From contig NZ_JAHVKO010000001.1 of NCBI RefSeq assembly GCF_019800665.1, positions 248,001 through 312,000 of the forward strand: DNA of 64,000 nt, read 5' to 3'. The notes under the pieces were generated by a model, which did no database searches, was not told the origin of the DNA, and saw only the letters and a program-made list of their open reading frames with translations. This document shows, piece after piece, positions 17,409-26,632 of the stretch. The position numbers were made by a program, and so were the translations under genes. Every line of letters starts with the position of its first letter. The stretch's first letter is position 1. The stretch comes from Microbulbifer agarilyticus (GTDB lineage: Bacteria; Pseudomonadota; Gammaproteobacteria; Pseudomonadales; Cellvibrionaceae).

Positions 17409-19217
17409 ATGACTGAGGTTAACTCTTTAGCTAACAAATCCCCGCTTGGGATTACCGACGTAGTCCTGCGCGACGCCCACCAATCGCTTTTTGCTACCCG
17501 CCTGCGCTTGGACGACATGCTGCCGATTGCAGAGAAGTTGGATAAAGTCGGATTCTGGTCTCTCGAATCTTGGGGCGGTGCGACATTCGATGCGTGCATT
17601 CGTTATCTTGGTGAAGATCCTTGGGAGCGTATTCGCGAGCTGAAAAAAGCGATGCCCAATACGCCGCAGCAGATGCTGTTCCGTGGCCAAAACATTCTCG
17701 GTTACCGTCACTACGCAGACGATGTGGTAGAGAAGTTTGTCGAGCGCGCGGCCACCAACGGTGTAGACGTATTCCGTGTATTCGATGCGATGAATGATAT
17801 GCGCAACCTGAAAACTGCACTGGCGGCAGTAAAGAAGCAGGGTAAGCATGCGCAAGGCACCATTTCTTATACCGTAAGCCCGGTCCATAACATGGATATG
17901 TGGGTAGACCTGGGTCGCCAGATCGAAGATATGGGTGCGGACTCCATTGCCATTAAAGACATGGCCGGCCTGCTGCGACCCTATGAAGGCTACGAGCTGG
18001 TAAGCAAACTGAAAGCCGCGGTGGACATTCCGATTCATATGCAATGTCACGCAACTACCGGCCTGTCTACCGCGACCGCACTGAAGTGCGTGGAAGCGGG
18101 CATCGATAATATCGACACCGCCATTTCCTCCATGTCCATGACCTATGGTCACAGCCCCACTGAATCGGTGGTGGCAATTCTGGAAGGCACCGATCGCGAT
18201 ACCGGCCTCGACATCAACCTGCTCGAGGAAATTGCGGCGTATTTCCGTGAGGTGCGCAAGAAGTACGCGAAGTTCGAAGGCTCCCTGCGTGGTGTCGACT
18301 CCCGAATCCTGGTTGCACAGGTACCTGGTGGCATGCTGACCAATATGGAAAACCAGCTGCGCGAACAGGGCGCTGGCGACCGCCTGGATGAAGTGCTGGA
18401 AGAAATCCCGCGTGTGCGCAAAGACTTGGGTTACATTCCGCTGGTTACCCCAACTTCGCAGATTGTCGGTACCCAGTCGGTATTGAACGTTCTGACCGGT
18501 GAACGTTACAAATCAATTTCTAAAGAAACCGCCGCCGTGTTGAAAGGCGAATACGGCGCGACGCCTGCGGACGTAAATAAAGAGCTGCAAGACAAGGTTC
18601 TGGAGGGCGGTGAGCCGGTTACCTGCCGCCCAGCGGACCTGATTGCACCAGAGCTGGACAAACTGTCTGCAGAATTGCAGCAAAAATCCTCCGAAGACGA
18701 TATCGCCCTCACTGCAGGTGATGGTCAAATCGATGACGTGCTGACTTACGCACTGTTCCCGCAAATCGGCCTCAAGTTCCTCAAAAACCGCGGCAATGCG
18801 GATGCATTTGAGCCAGTTCCCACTGGTAATGAAGGCACCGAAGTGAAAAACGATGCGGGCGAAAGCGTTTATACCGTGTCGGTGGAAGGTGAGAGTTACA
18901 CCGTGACCGTTGCCGACGGCGGCGATGTTACCGGAATGGTCAAAGTCGGTGGCGAAGCGGTTGCAGCACCTGCCGCTGCCGCCGCACCAGTTGCCGCAGG
19001 CACCGGCGAGCCGGTAAAAGCTCCACTGGCCGGCAATATCTTCAAGGTACTGGTGAAGCCTGGTGATCAGGTTGCCGAAGGCCAGACCATCGTTGTACTG
19101 GAAGCCATGAAAATGGAAACCGCAGTCAGCGCGCCTCGTGCAGGCAGCGTGACCGGTGTCACCGTGAAAGAGGGTGATGCCGTGGCGGTGGGCGATGACC
19201 TGCTGACCATCGCGTAA
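17409..19217 (+). CDS. oadA: Oxaloacetate decarboxylase alpha subunit OadA (biotin carboxyltransferase)
   Basis: The 602-residue subunit transfers the C4 carboxyl of oxaloacetate to biotin. ATG 17409 is chosen because GAGAGA precedes it and the product then begins like other OadA proteins. An HMG-CoA-lyase-type TIM barrel ([13 protein letters not shown], metal-binding [11 protein letters not shown]) covers residues about 15-290. A conserved carboxylase domain and an Ala/Pro-rich hinge follow. The C-terminal biotinyl domain has EAMKMETA, with Lys568 as the biotinylation site. It works with OadB, which decarboxylates carboxybiotin and exports Na+. Confidence 0.95.
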   Translation: MTEVNSLANKSPLGITDVVLRDAHQSLFATRLRLDDMLPIAEKLDKVGFWSLESWGGATFDACIRYLGEDPWERIRELKKAMPNTPQQMLFRGQNILGYRHYADDVVEKFVERAATNGVDVFRVFDAMNDMRNLKTALAAVKKQGKHAQGTISYTVSPVHNMDMWVDLGRQIEDMGADSIAIKDMAGLLRPYEGYELVSKLKAAVDIPIHMQCHATTGLSTATALKCVEAGIDNIDTAISSMSMTYGHSPTESVVAILEGTDRDTGLDINLLEEIAAYFREVRKKYAKFEGSLRGVDSRILVAQVPGGMLTNMENQLREQGAGDRLDEVLEEIPRVRKDLGYIPLVTPTSQIVGTQSVLNVLTGERYKSISKETAAVLKGEYGATPADVNKELQDKVLEGGEPVTCRPADLIAPELDKLSAELQQKSSEDDIALTAGDGQIDDVLTYALFPQIGLKFLKNRGNADAFEPVPTGNEGTEVKNDAGESVYTVSVEGESYTVTVADGGDVTGMVKVGGEAVAAPAAAAAPVAAGTGEPVKAPLAGNIFKVLVKPGDQVAEGQTIVVLEAMKMETAVSAPRAGSVTGVTVKEGDAVAVGDDLLTIA

Positions 19218-19228
19218 CGGAGGCCACA

Positions 19229-20542
19229 GTGGAAAATTTAGCAAATCTCTGGCTGTCATCTGGGGCAAACCAGATGACCATCGGGCAGTTCTCCATGATG
19301 GTGGTGTGCCTGGGGCTTCTGTTCCTCGCGATTCGTAAGAACTTTGAACCGCTGCTACTGGTACCGATCGGCTTCGGTGGAATCCTGGCGAATATCCCCG
19401 GTGCCAATCTAGCGCTGCCAGCGGTGGAAGCGGCCATGTATTCCGGCGACGCTGGAGTGCTAGCGCAACTGTCTCAGGCGCTTGGACTCAGCGGCTTTGA
19501 ATCGATGGAAAGTCTTAAAGTGGCGTTTGAGAACGCGCCGGCGGCTGCTGCGGAACGCGCTGCTCAGGTTGCGTCCGACGCGGGTTTTTCCAATGGCATG
19601 TTGTACAACTTCTATAACGTTGCCATCGCTTCCGGTGTTGCACCGCTGGTGATTTTTATGGGCGTAGGTGCAATGACGGACTTTGGTCCGCTACTTGCGA
19701 ACCCGCGTACCCTGTTCCTCGGTGCGGCCGCCCAGTTTGGTATTTTTGCCACGGTGCTCGGCGCGGTTGGCATGTCAGCCATGGGCATTATGGATTTCTC
19801 CATCGCGGATGCGGCAGCTATCGGTATTATCGGTGGTGCGGACGGCCCTACAGCGATCTACGTATCCAGCCTGCTGGCTCCAGACCTGTTGGGTGCGATT
19901 GCGGTAGCGGCGTATTCCTATATGGCTCTGGTGCCACTGATCCAGCCCCCAATCATGCGTGCGCTGACGACCGAGCAGGAGCGTCGCATCGAAATGGTTC
20001 AGCTGCGTCATGTGAGCAAAAGCGAAAAGATCGTTTTCCCGCTGGTGCTGCTGATTCTGGTTGCGCTATTCCTGCCGGATGCCGCGCCACTGTTGGGTAT
20101 GTTCTGTTTCGGCAACCTGATGCGCGAATGTGGTGTGGTTTCTCGTTTGTCCGATACCGCACAGAATGCACTGATTAACATCACCACCATTTTCCTGGGA
20201 CTTTCTGTTGGCTCGAAGCTAGCGGCGGACAAATTCCTCGATCCGAAAACCCTGGGTATCCTGGCGCTGGGTATTGTGGCCTTCGCGATTGGAACGGCGG
20301 CCGGTGTTTTGATGGCCAAGTTGTTGAACATGGTGAGCAAGAACAAGGTGAACCCACTGATCGGCTCTGCGGGTGTATCAGCGGTACCGATGGCTGCGCG
20401 AGTTTCCAACAAGCTTGGTTTGGAGGCGAACCCGCACAACTTCCTGCTGATGCATGCCATGGGCCCCAATGTGGCGGGTGTTATTGGCTCTGCAGTTGCG
20501 GCGGGCGTCATGATCACCATGGTTCGGGCGATGGGCGGCTAA
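19229..20542 (+). CDS. oadB: Oxaloacetate decarboxylase beta subunit OadB (Na+ pump)
   Basis: This 437-residue integral membrane subunit has about nine to eleven hydrophobic segments. It couples carboxybiotin decarboxylation to Na+ export. Family motifs include [23 protein letters not shown] and [12 protein letters not shown], the last containing the Asp of the ion site, and a C-terminal [21 protein letters not shown] stretch. The GTG start has a GGAGG site 6 bases upstream and lies 11 bases after oadA. The Na+ gradient it maintains could support the sodium symporter and the Ca2+/Na+ antiporter encoded nearby. Confidence 0.94.
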   Translation: MENLANLWLSSGANQMTIGQFSMMVVCLGLLFLAIRKNFEPLLLVPIGFGGILANIPGANLALPAVEAAMYSGDAGVLAQLSQALGLSGFESMESLKVAFENAPAAAAERAAQVASDAGFSNGMLYNFYNVAIASGVAPLVIFMGVGAMTDFGPLLANPRTLFLGAAAQFGIFATVLGAVGMSAMGIMDFSIADAAAIGIIGGADGPTAIYVSSLLAPDLLGAIAVAAYSYMALVPLIQPPIMRALTTEQERRIEMVQLRHVSKSEKIVFPLVLLILVALFLPDAAPLLGMFCFGNLMRECGVVSRLSDTAQNALINITTIFLGLSVGSKLAADKFLDPKTLGILALGIVAFAIGTAAGVLMAKLLNMVSKNKVNPLIGSAGVSAVPMAARVSNKLGLEANPHNFLLMHAMGPNVAGVIGSAVAAGVMITMVRAMGG

Positions 20543-20566
20543 TAGCCTCGCATGCTTCCGAGAAAG

Positions 20567-20590
20567 AACCCCGCGCATGCGGGGTTTTTT
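20567..20590 (+). terminator. Intrinsic terminator of the oadGAB operon
   Basis: CCCCGC (20569-20574), loop GCAT and GCGGGG (20579-20584) are followed by six Ts, 25 bases after the oadB stop. Confidence 0.93.
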
Positions 20591-20730
20591 ATTACTCGAA
20601 TTTTGGGGTGACTGGTTAGTTTTGTCTTCTCATGGGAAGCTGGGCGAAATAGGGGGCTTGCCTCCCTCGTGGTAACATGGCTGCCGATTTAGTGTCTGTG
20701 GTCCTTTATATGGGGCCGGAAGGAGAGGTT

Positions 20731-21519
20731 ATGTCCTGGTTGGGAGCGGGTATCGGTGCTGGTATCGGCATGATGTTTGGTGGACCGATTGGTGCCGCCC
20801 TGGGTGCCTGGGTGGGTAGTTCGTTTAGCTCCGGCCTGAAGAAGCTGAGTGAGCAAGGTATCCCGCTCAATCGCGATGGGGCGCAAACGGTGTTTATCGT
20901 CGCGCTTTTCTCTATGCTGGCAAAGATGGCCAAGGCTGACGGCCAGGTTTCGAAGGCTGAGGTCCAGCTCATCGATGACTTCATCAATAACAATCTGCGC
21001 CTGAATGCAGAGGACCGCCAGCAGGCGATCAAGATTTTTCAGAATGCCAAATCAGACCAGTTTTCTATTTATGACTATGCCCGCCAATATCGCCAGTTGA
21101 TTCGCAACCAGGCGATGCGCGAGATGGTATACCGGTTGTTGTTCGCGGTGGCCTTTGCCGATGGTGAATTGCACCCGGCGGAAGAGCAGATTTTGCGCAA
21201 AATCCCTGAAGAACTGGGTTTGCATGCCTCTATTTTTACCGCGATGTTTAATGAGTTTGGCCACGGTGGCCCCGCCACTAGTGAGGGCAGCCTCAAGGCG
21301 CATTACGATGTACTCGAATGCAGCCCGGATGTCAGTGACCGTGAGCTTAAGTTGGCTTATCGACGTAAGGCCGCGGAATTCCACCCGGACAAAATCGCTT
21401 CCAAAGGTTTGCCGGACGAATTTATGCGCCACGCGGAAGATCAGATGAAAAGCATTACCGTGGCATACGACACGATTGTTGCCGCGCGTAAACGCGAAGC
21501 GGCGGTGAACCAGGCCTGA
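20731..21519 (+). CDS. djlA: DjlA-like membrane-anchored co-chaperone (TerB + J domain)
   Basis: The 262-residue protein starts at ATG 20731, preceded by AAGGAGAGG. An N-terminal glycine-zipper membrane segment (GAGIGAGIGMMFGG) leads to a TerB-like acidic helical domain (residues about 50-180; KADGQVSKAE and FADGELHPAEE repeats). A C-terminal J domain (about 189-255) has the invariant HPD at 218-220. DjlA stimulates DnaK ATPase at the membrane and influences capsule and stress signalling in enterics. A 5' region of nearly 190 bases separates it from oadB, and bolA follows after 36 bases. Confidence 0.85.
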   Translation: MSWLGAGIGAGIGMMFGGPIGAALGAWVGSSFSSGLKKLSEQGIPLNRDGAQTVFIVALFSMLAKMAKADGQVSKAEVQLIDDFINNNLRLNAEDRQQAIKIFQNAKSDQFSIYDYARQYRQLIRNQAMREMVYRLLFAVAFADGELHPAEEQILRKIPEELGLHASIFTAMFNEFGHGGPATSEGSLKAHYDVLECSPDVSDRELKLAYRRKAAEFHPDKIASKGLPDEFMRHAEDQMKSITVAYDTIVAARKREAAVNQA

Positions 21520-21555
21520 TATAGGCGATCCCAATTCGTTATCCAAGAGAAGACT

Positions 21556-21861
21556 ATGTCACTTGCACAACAGATTCAGGAAAAATTGTCATCAGAGCTG
21601 GCACCCTCGCATATCGAGGTGCAGTGCGAGAGCCATATGCATAACGTACCGGAGGGCGCGGAGATGCATTTCCGTGTCGTTCTGGTGAGTACTGGCTTTG
21701 ATGGCTTGCGCAAGGTGCAGCGTCACCAAAAAGTGTACGGCGTACTTTCTGAAGAAATGGCAGGCCCCATCCACGCGCTCGCCCTGCATTTGTATACACC
21801 GGAAGAGTGGCAGGGGCAGGCCCCTGAGAGTCCGCAATGCCTGGGTGGTGGCAAGGGGTAA
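21556..21861 (+). CDS. bolA: BolA family protein
   Basis: The 101-residue protein shows the BolA fold: an N-terminal helix, SHIEVQCESHMH with the conserved His-containing loop, HFRVVLVSTGFDGLRKVQRHQKVYGVL, then AGPIHALALHLYTPEEW. BolA proteins bind 2Fe-2S clusters with monothiol glutaredoxins and affect morphology, biofilm and iron homeostasis; some also act as transcription factors. An AAGAGAAG site precedes the ATG. It is encoded 36 bases after djlA and may be co-transcribed. Confidence 0.93.
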   Translation: MSLAQQIQEKLSSELAPSHIEVQCESHMHNVPEGAEMHFRVVLVSTGFDGLRKVQRHQKVYGVLSEEMAGPIHALALHLYTPEEWQGQAPESPQCLGGGKG

Positions 21862-22274
21862 GTAGAAGTCAGCCAGCTTCCTATCTCAAAAACATTTCTT
21901 TACGTTCATCGTTTTTCCAATTTCAGGATACATGTCGCCTGAATAACTGACGGAAAATTTCCTCTTCTCTCCGCGTGCCAGTTGACGCAATCGCTCCTCT
22001 GGCACGATCTTCATCTTCCTCTCGGCTTTTGGCGCCTTTTTTATCGAAAGTGGCGTGTTTTTTATCCTTTATTGTCTCCACTCAGGCCATGTCGATTTAT
22101 GCGCCCGGCGTGTAGTTATTTCTAATTAACGAAGTGAACGACAGAAACGCGCAAAAGTTCCACAACTGAAGATTTTTTTTGGTTGTTTTTTCTACAGTGG
22201 TTCACTTCCGTGTCTAGACTGACAAGTGATTGGGTTAATTGCTGTTTAATTTGCCGAATACGATGGAGTTCTCA
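21862..22274. other. 413-base gene-free leader region upstream of the OmpW-type porin
   Basis: No gene is visible. GTGCCAG/CTGGCAC forms an inverted repeat at 21975-21981 and 21999-22005. Closer to the porin, GAAGTGAAC (22131-22139) and GTTCACTTC (22200-22208) can pair over 60 bases and enclose a smaller ACAAC/GTTGT pair with an A/T-rich loop. The region is T-rich and may hold the porin promoter and a structured leader. Confidence 0.5.
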
Positions 22275-23039
22275 ATGAAAATGACACGCGTTCTGACACC
22301 GCTTGCGATCGCTGTTGCTGCCATGGTTAGTGCCCAGCATGCAGCTGCCGATATGTGGAGTGATGGAGATTTTGTTGTTCGAGTTGGTGCCAGCTGGGTT
22401 GATGCCAATGACGACGATAAGCAGTTCCGCCTGAGTGATCGTCACTTTGGTGCAAACTTCGATGTCGATTCTGACACCACCTGGAACATTTCCGGTGCTT
22501 GGTTGCCAGCAGAGCACTGGGGGGTAGAACTGATGTACATCGGATCTACCAACCACGATCTGGATATCAGGGGTATTCGTGGTGACGACGGCTTTATCTA
22601 TACCGATGATCGTTTTCGGGTAGGTAGCTTCGATGCGGATTATGCCAACGCGTTCGTGAATTGGTACCCGCTAAGCCGTGATTGCCTTGGTCAGCCTTAC
22701 ATTGGTATCGGTGTGAACTACACCGACTTCAGTGATGAAAATGTGCGCGCTGCTTTGCGTGACACCATCAACGATCCCCTGATTGGGCTGGGTATTCGCG
22801 ATGTCAAATATGGCTTGGGGCATTCCTGGGGTATCGCTGGTCAAGCGGGCGTAGACTTCCGTTTTGGCCGTGACAGTGCCTTCCTGGTGAATGCGGCAGT
22901 GTTGTACATTGACGCAGACACTGACCTGACCACTTACTACACGGAAGCGGCGCTACAGGGACAGCCACGCCGAGCGGTGACCTCGAGTGTTGACTACAGC
23001 CCATGGATCTTCAACCTGGGTGTTGGCTACTCTTTCTAA
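22275..23039 (+). CDS. ompW: OmpW-family outer membrane beta-barrel protein
   Basis: Starting at ATG 22275, with ATGGAG upstream, gives a 254-residue protein with a signal peptide (MKMTRVLTPLAIAVAAMVSAQHAAA). The mature part has alternating amphipathic strands, GDFVVRVGASWVDAND near the N-terminus and WGVELMYIG, YPLSRDCLGQPYIGIGVNYTDF, typical of OmpW. It ends in GVGYSF, a C-terminal Phe that serves as the barrel-assembly signal. OmpW forms an eight-stranded barrel with a hydrophobic channel for small molecules. Regulation is probably through the long upstream region. Confidence 0.88.
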   Translation: MKMTRVLTPLAIAVAAMVSAQHAAADMWSDGDFVVRVGASWVDANDDDKQFRLSDRHFGANFDVDSDTTWNISGAWLPAEHWGVELMYIGSTNHDLDIRGIRGDDGFIYTDDRFRVGSFDADYANAFVNWYPLSRDCLGQPYIGIGVNYTDFSDENVRAALRDTINDPLIGLGIRDVKYGLGHSWGIAGQAGVDFRFGRDSAFLVNAAVLYIDADTDLTTYYTEAALQGQPRRAVTSSVDYSPWIFNLGVGYSF

Positions 23040-23079
23040 TTGCTAACCGCAGTTAAAAGATAGCGTTCACGGAAGAACG

Positions 23080-23105
23080 AAAAAGGCACCTGCGGGTGCC
23101 TTTTT
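23080..23105. terminator. Intrinsic terminator behind ompW
   Basis: AAAAAGGCACC (23080-23090), loop TGCG and GGTGCCTTTTT form a hairpin with a T-run shortly after the porin stop. Confidence 0.9.
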
Positions 23106-23142
23106 CTTTGGCAATTTTCAGGGTTAATGGACTGGTCTGTGC

Positions 23143-24135
23143 ATGGAGTACCACGATTACTACCAGATTCTCGGTGTGGAACGCACCGCAGCGCAGGATG
23201 AGATAAAGCGCGCCTATCGCAAATTGGCACGCAAGTTTCACCCGGATGTGAGTAAAGAGGACGATGCAGAGGAACGCTTCAAAGAGGTGAGCGAAGCCTA
23301 CGAAGTATTGAAGGATCCCGAGAAGCGTGCGGCCTACGATCAGCTCGGCAAAAACTGGAATAGTGGTGAGGACTTTCGCCCACCACCGGACTGGGATCAG
23401 GGATTTGAATTTCGCGGGGGTGGTTACACCGATGCGGACCCGGAAGCGTTCAGTGATTTCTTTGAAAGCCTATTTGGGCGCGGTGGCTTTCAGCATGGCG
23501 GTGCGCATCAGGGCGGTTTTCATCAGGGCGGATTCAGCCAGGGCGGTTTTCATCAGGGTGGGCGGCAGTTTCATGCGCAGGGAGAAAACACGCACGCGAA
23601 AATTGCCATCGATGTTGAAGATAGTTATCGCGGAAGTAAGCGGCAGATCTCGCTTAAGCATTCAGAACTCGGTCCCGATGGGCGCCCAGAAATCAAGGAG
23701 AGAAAACTCAATATCACGATTCCAAAAGGCGTGACGGAAGGGCAGCAGATCCGCCTTGCAGGTCAGGGACAGCCGGGAATCGGTGAAGGTAAGGCCGGCG
23801 ACCTGTATCTGGAGATCGTATTCAACTCCCATTCCCGGTTCAGTGTTGAAGGTAAAACGGTGTATCTCGACTTGCCGGTAGCGCCCTGGGAGGCAGCACT
23901 GGGCGGAAAGGTACCGGTACAAACCCCAGACGGTACGCTCAATCTTACTTTGCCAGCCAATAGTAAGAACGGTGGCAAACTGCGCTTGAAGGGAAAGGGG
24001 TTGCCGGCGAAAGAACCGGGTGACCTGTATGTGGTTTTGGATGTGGTAACCCCGCCCGCAAATACGGATGACGAGAAAGAGGCGTATCGCAATTTTCAGA
24101 GCGCCTTCCAGTTTGACCCCAGAAGCGGCGCGTAA
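23143..24135 (+). CDS. cbpA: DnaJ-like co-chaperone CbpA
   Basis: The 330-residue protein has an N-terminal J domain (residues 4-70) with HPD, then a Gly/Phe-rich linker and two C-terminal DnaJ substrate-binding domains (about 145-320; IDVEDSYRG, then [21 protein letters not shown]). It lacks the zinc-finger cysteines of DnaJ, as CbpA does. Residues about 117-143 hold a HQGGF repeat ([17 protein letters not shown]), encoded by near-identical 15-base units at 23510-23565. CbpA stimulates DnaK and binds DNA in starved cells. cbpM follows after 14 bases. Confidence 0.93.
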   Translation: MEYHDYYQILGVERTAAQDEIKRAYRKLARKFHPDVSKEDDAEERFKEVSEAYEVLKDPEKRAAYDQLGKNWNSGEDFRPPPDWDQGFEFRGGGYTDADPEAFSDFFESLFGRGGFQHGGAHQGGFHQGGFSQGGFHQGGRQFHAQGENTHAKIAIDVEDSYRGSKRQISLKHSELGPDGRPEIKERKLNITIPKGVTEGQQIRLAGQGQPGIGEGKAGDLYLEIVFNSHSRFSVEGKTVYLDLPVAPWEAALGGKVPVQTPDGTLNLTLPANSKNGGKLRLKGKGLPAKEPGDLYVVLDVVTPPANTDDEKEAYRNFQSAFQFDPRSGA

Positions 24136-24149
24136 GGAGAAGCTCGAAA

Positions 24150-24461
24150 ATGCAATCTGATGATCAATGGGTTGAGGTCGAAATTCTCGATGAACAAAGC
24201 CGTATGACGCTCCGCGAGCTATGCGCCGCGTGTGAGCTATCCGCCGAGCAGGTGATGAGCCTGGTAGATCAGGGTGTGATTGATGTGGACACTCAGGGCG
24301 GCGGTGTGCGATTCAGTGGGATCTGCGTACGCCGGGTTCGAAGGGTGTACCGCCTGGAAAGAGATTTGGGGGTGAATCATGCGGGTGCCGCGTTGGCGCT
24401 GGAGCTACTCGATGAGATCGAGCAACTCCGGGCCAGGATTCGGCGGCTCGAGCGCCGCTAA
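24150..24461 (+). CDS. cbpM: Chaperone modulator CbpM
   Basis: The 103-residue protein has a MerR-like winged helix (MTLRELCAACELSAEQVMSLVDQGVIDV) followed by a helical region (VRRVYRLERDLGVNHAGAALALELL). This is the structure of CbpM, which binds the J domain of CbpA and blocks its co-chaperone and DNA-binding activities. AAGGAGAAG lies upstream of the ATG. The pairing with cbpA on the same strand is the standard arrangement. Confidence 0.9.
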   Translation: MQSDDQWVEVEILDEQSRMTLRELCAACELSAEQVMSLVDQGVIDVDTQGGGVRFSGICVRRVRRVYRLERDLGVNHAGAALALELLDEIEQLRARIRRLERR

Positions 24462-24482
24462 CGCCTATTCAGCCTGTCGCGC

Positions 24483-25475
24483 TTAGGCGACTGCCTTGCT
24501 GGTGATTTCATAGGCGAGATAAGAGGTGTAGGCCAAATAGGCCGCGAGCAGGATTGCGCCTTCCACGCGATTGATGCGCCCTTGGCGCCCGCGAAACCCG
24601 TAGCCGAAAACGAAGAGGGCTATGGTCAGGCCCATTACCATCGGCCAGTCCCGGGTGATAAGCTCATGCGGGACATCCGGCATCGGCGCGATGGCGCCAG
24701 CAATACCCACCACGGCGAGCAGGTTAAACATATTCGAGCCAACCACATTACCAATGGCGATATCGTGCTGGCCTTTCTTCGCTGCAACCAGGGTGGCTGC
24801 AAGTTCAGGTAGCGATGTACCCAGAGCGACGATGGTCAGGCCGATAATAAGATCGCTGACGCCGAGTTGCTGGGCAATGGTTACCGCGCCCCACACCAGC
24901 ATCCGCGAACTCACGATCAGCAATATCAATCCCACCACGACCCAGAACAGCGCCTTGCCCAGAGGCATATCGTGCTCTTCCAGATTTTGTTCCATGCCAC
25001 CTTCAATCTCGTCGCCTTTGCCTTTGCCTTTGACCGCAGAATAGATTGACCAACCGATCACCCCGAAAAAGCCTGCCAGTAAGATGAAGGACTCGGTGCG
25101 GCTTAGCCCGCCATTCCAGAAAAATGCTGCGGTTAAGCAGGTGATCGCCAACAGCAGAGGCAGCTCTTTGTGGATGATCTTGCTGTGTACGGTAAGAGGA
25201 ATAAATAGCGCAGTAGTACCCAGAATCAGGCCGGTATTGGCGATATTGGAACCGTAGGCGTTACCCAGCGCCAGGCCCGGGCTGCCGTCCAGCGCGGCCA
25301 TAGCGGAGACCACCATTTCCGGCGCGGAGGTGCCGAACCCGACAATCACCATACCGATCAGCAGCGGTGGCATACCGGCGTGTTTTGCTGTTGCGGCAGC
25401 GCCATCAACAAAGCGATCAGCACTCCACATCAGCAGGATAAATCCGGCAACGATGGCGATCAGGGCGAGAATCAT
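24483..25475 (-). CDS. Calcium/sodium antiporter (YrbG-type CaCA family)
   Basis: ATG 25475 is chosen because AAGGA lies 5 bases upstream and it gives 330 residues, close to E. coli YrbG (325). About ten membrane helices are present in two homologous halves, each with an ion-binding alpha repeat: GFGTSAPEMVVS in the first and ALGTSLPELAAT in the second. A central cytoplasmic loop is acidic (DEIEGGMEQNLEEHD). The family exchanges Ca2+ for Na+ or H+ across the inner membrane. It converges with cbpM with 21 bases between and no obvious strong hairpin. Confidence 0.9.
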   Translation of the reverse strand: MILALIAIVAGFILLMWSADRFVDGAAATAKHAGMPPLLIGMVIVGFGTSAPEMVVSAMAALDGSPGLALGNAYGSNIANTGLILGTTALFIPLTVHSKIIHKELPLLLAITCLTAAFFWNGGLSRTESFILLAGFFGVIGWSIYSAVKGKGKGDEIEGGMEQNLEEHDMPLGKALFWVVVGLILLIVSSRMLVWGAVTIAQQLGVSDLIIGLTIVALGTSLPELAATLVAAKKGQHDIAIGNVVGSNMFNLLAVVGIAGAIAPMPDVPHELITRDWPMVMGLTIALFVFGYGFRGRQGRINRVEGAILLAAYLAYTSYLAYEITSKAVA

Positions 25476-25688
25476 AGCGGTCCTTAAAAGTTCTGAATGT
25501 CCATTCGTCACAACCGTTATGTCGACCGTGACTCCAGGGGTAAAACTGGTGGCCGATTGTAACCACAAAGACAAGCAGTTCCAGTGCAAAAATCAAGTTG
25601 ACACTAATCTGGTGGCTGAAACTGGCGGACTCTACAGTTTGGTCTGATTTTGTCTCGGCAGCCGAGAGTGAATAGGAGGCGTTGGGCG

Positions 25689-26618
25689 ATGAACAAGAAG
25701 CTATTGTTGGGTGCCTTGATTGGCGCGGGCATGTCCATGCTGAACAAGAAGATTCGGCAACAATCGGCGCCTGCCCCCGGCACACCGCCTCCGGATTTCT
25801 CTAAAGTCCCGCCACCAAAGCAGCCGGGTGCGACCGATGGTTCTCCGAGCTTGGATGACATTCTCGCCCGCGCAAGCCAGCCGGGAGGGTTAAAGCCCGG
25901 TAACACCGGAAGTACAGGAGCGCCTGGCGGTGATATTTTTGGCGGCGCGATACCGGCCGGTGCTGGCGCTGGTGGTGCTGCAGTACTGATGGAAATGGCT
26001 CGGCGAATATTCGCTCAAATGCAGCAGTCTGGGGGGGCCGTCCCTGGAGGAATGCCTGGGGGAGCTCCCGGTGGTGGCGCACAAGGTGGTTCTCCAGGTA
26101 TGGGCGGGCTGGGTGAGATACTCGGTCAAATTTTTGGCGGTGCCAGTGGCAAGTTCGGTCAGCAGGGACCCCAGGGGCCGCAAAATAACCCGGGCGGGTG
26201 GAACAAGGTGGCACCCCAGGGTAAAGGAGGGCTGTTTGGGTTTGTGAATACCGAGGCCGCAGATAGTGCTGCCGGTGCTGAGCAGGCCGAGGTGATGCTG
26301 AAAGCCATGGTCGCTGCGGCACAGGCCGACGGTCGCATTGATGAAGCGGAGCAGAGAAATGTTATGCAGGCCCTGGAGGGCCAACTCGACAGTAGCGAGA
26401 TGGAAGGCCTGCGCAAGTTCCTGACCACCCCGATAAGTATGGATGAAGTGGTTGAGGCGGTGGACGACCCGGCCACCGCATTTAATCTCTACTTGGTTTC
26501 TGCCATGACGATCAATCCCGACAATCCGCAGGAAAAAGCCTATATGGCAGCGCTGGCGGGCAAGTTGGGTATCTCAGAGCAAGCGGCACAAGTGGTTGAA
26601 GCACAACTGCCGCGTTAG
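25689..26618 (+). CDS. DUF533/YebE-type protein with TerB-like domain
   Basis: The start ATG 25689 follows a clear AGGAGG at 25675-25680, giving 309 residues. A short N-terminal hydrophobic stretch (LLLGALIGAGMSML) may be a membrane anchor. A long linker rich in Pro, Gly and Ala follows (residues about 25-180). The C-terminal 120 residues are a TerB-like alpha-helical domain of DUF533 (KAMVAAAQADGRIDEAEQRNVMQAL). YebE-type proteins are envelope-stress induced in enterics but have no known biochemical activity. The linker is Gly-rich and low complexity, so homology rests on the C-terminal domain. Confidence 0.8.
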   Translation: MNKKLLLGALIGAGMSMLNKKIRQQSAPAPGTPPPDFSKVPPPKQPGATDGSPSLDDILARASQPGGLKPGNTGSTGAPGGDIFGGAIPAGAGAGGAAVLMEMARRIFAQMQQSGGAVPGGMPGGAPGGGAQGGSPGMGGLGEILGQIFGGASGKFGQQGPQGPQNNPGGWNKVAPQGKGGLFGFVNTEAADSAAGAEQAEVMLKAMVAAAQADGRIDEAEQRNVMQALEGQLDSSEMEGLRKFLTTPISMDEVVEAVDDPATAFNLYLVSAMTINPDNPQEKAYMAALAGKLGISEQAAQVVEAQLPR

Positions 26619-26632
26619 GCCCTAAGTGTTCT

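Noticed and set aside
17427..18152. Minus-strand frame of 241 codons inside oadA
   Set aside because: It is fully contained in the conserved carboxyltransferase domain and has no independent support.
23510..23565. Short direct repeats resembling a CRISPR array
   Set aside because: They are 15-base in-frame units within cbpA without unique spacers, so they encode a protein repeat.
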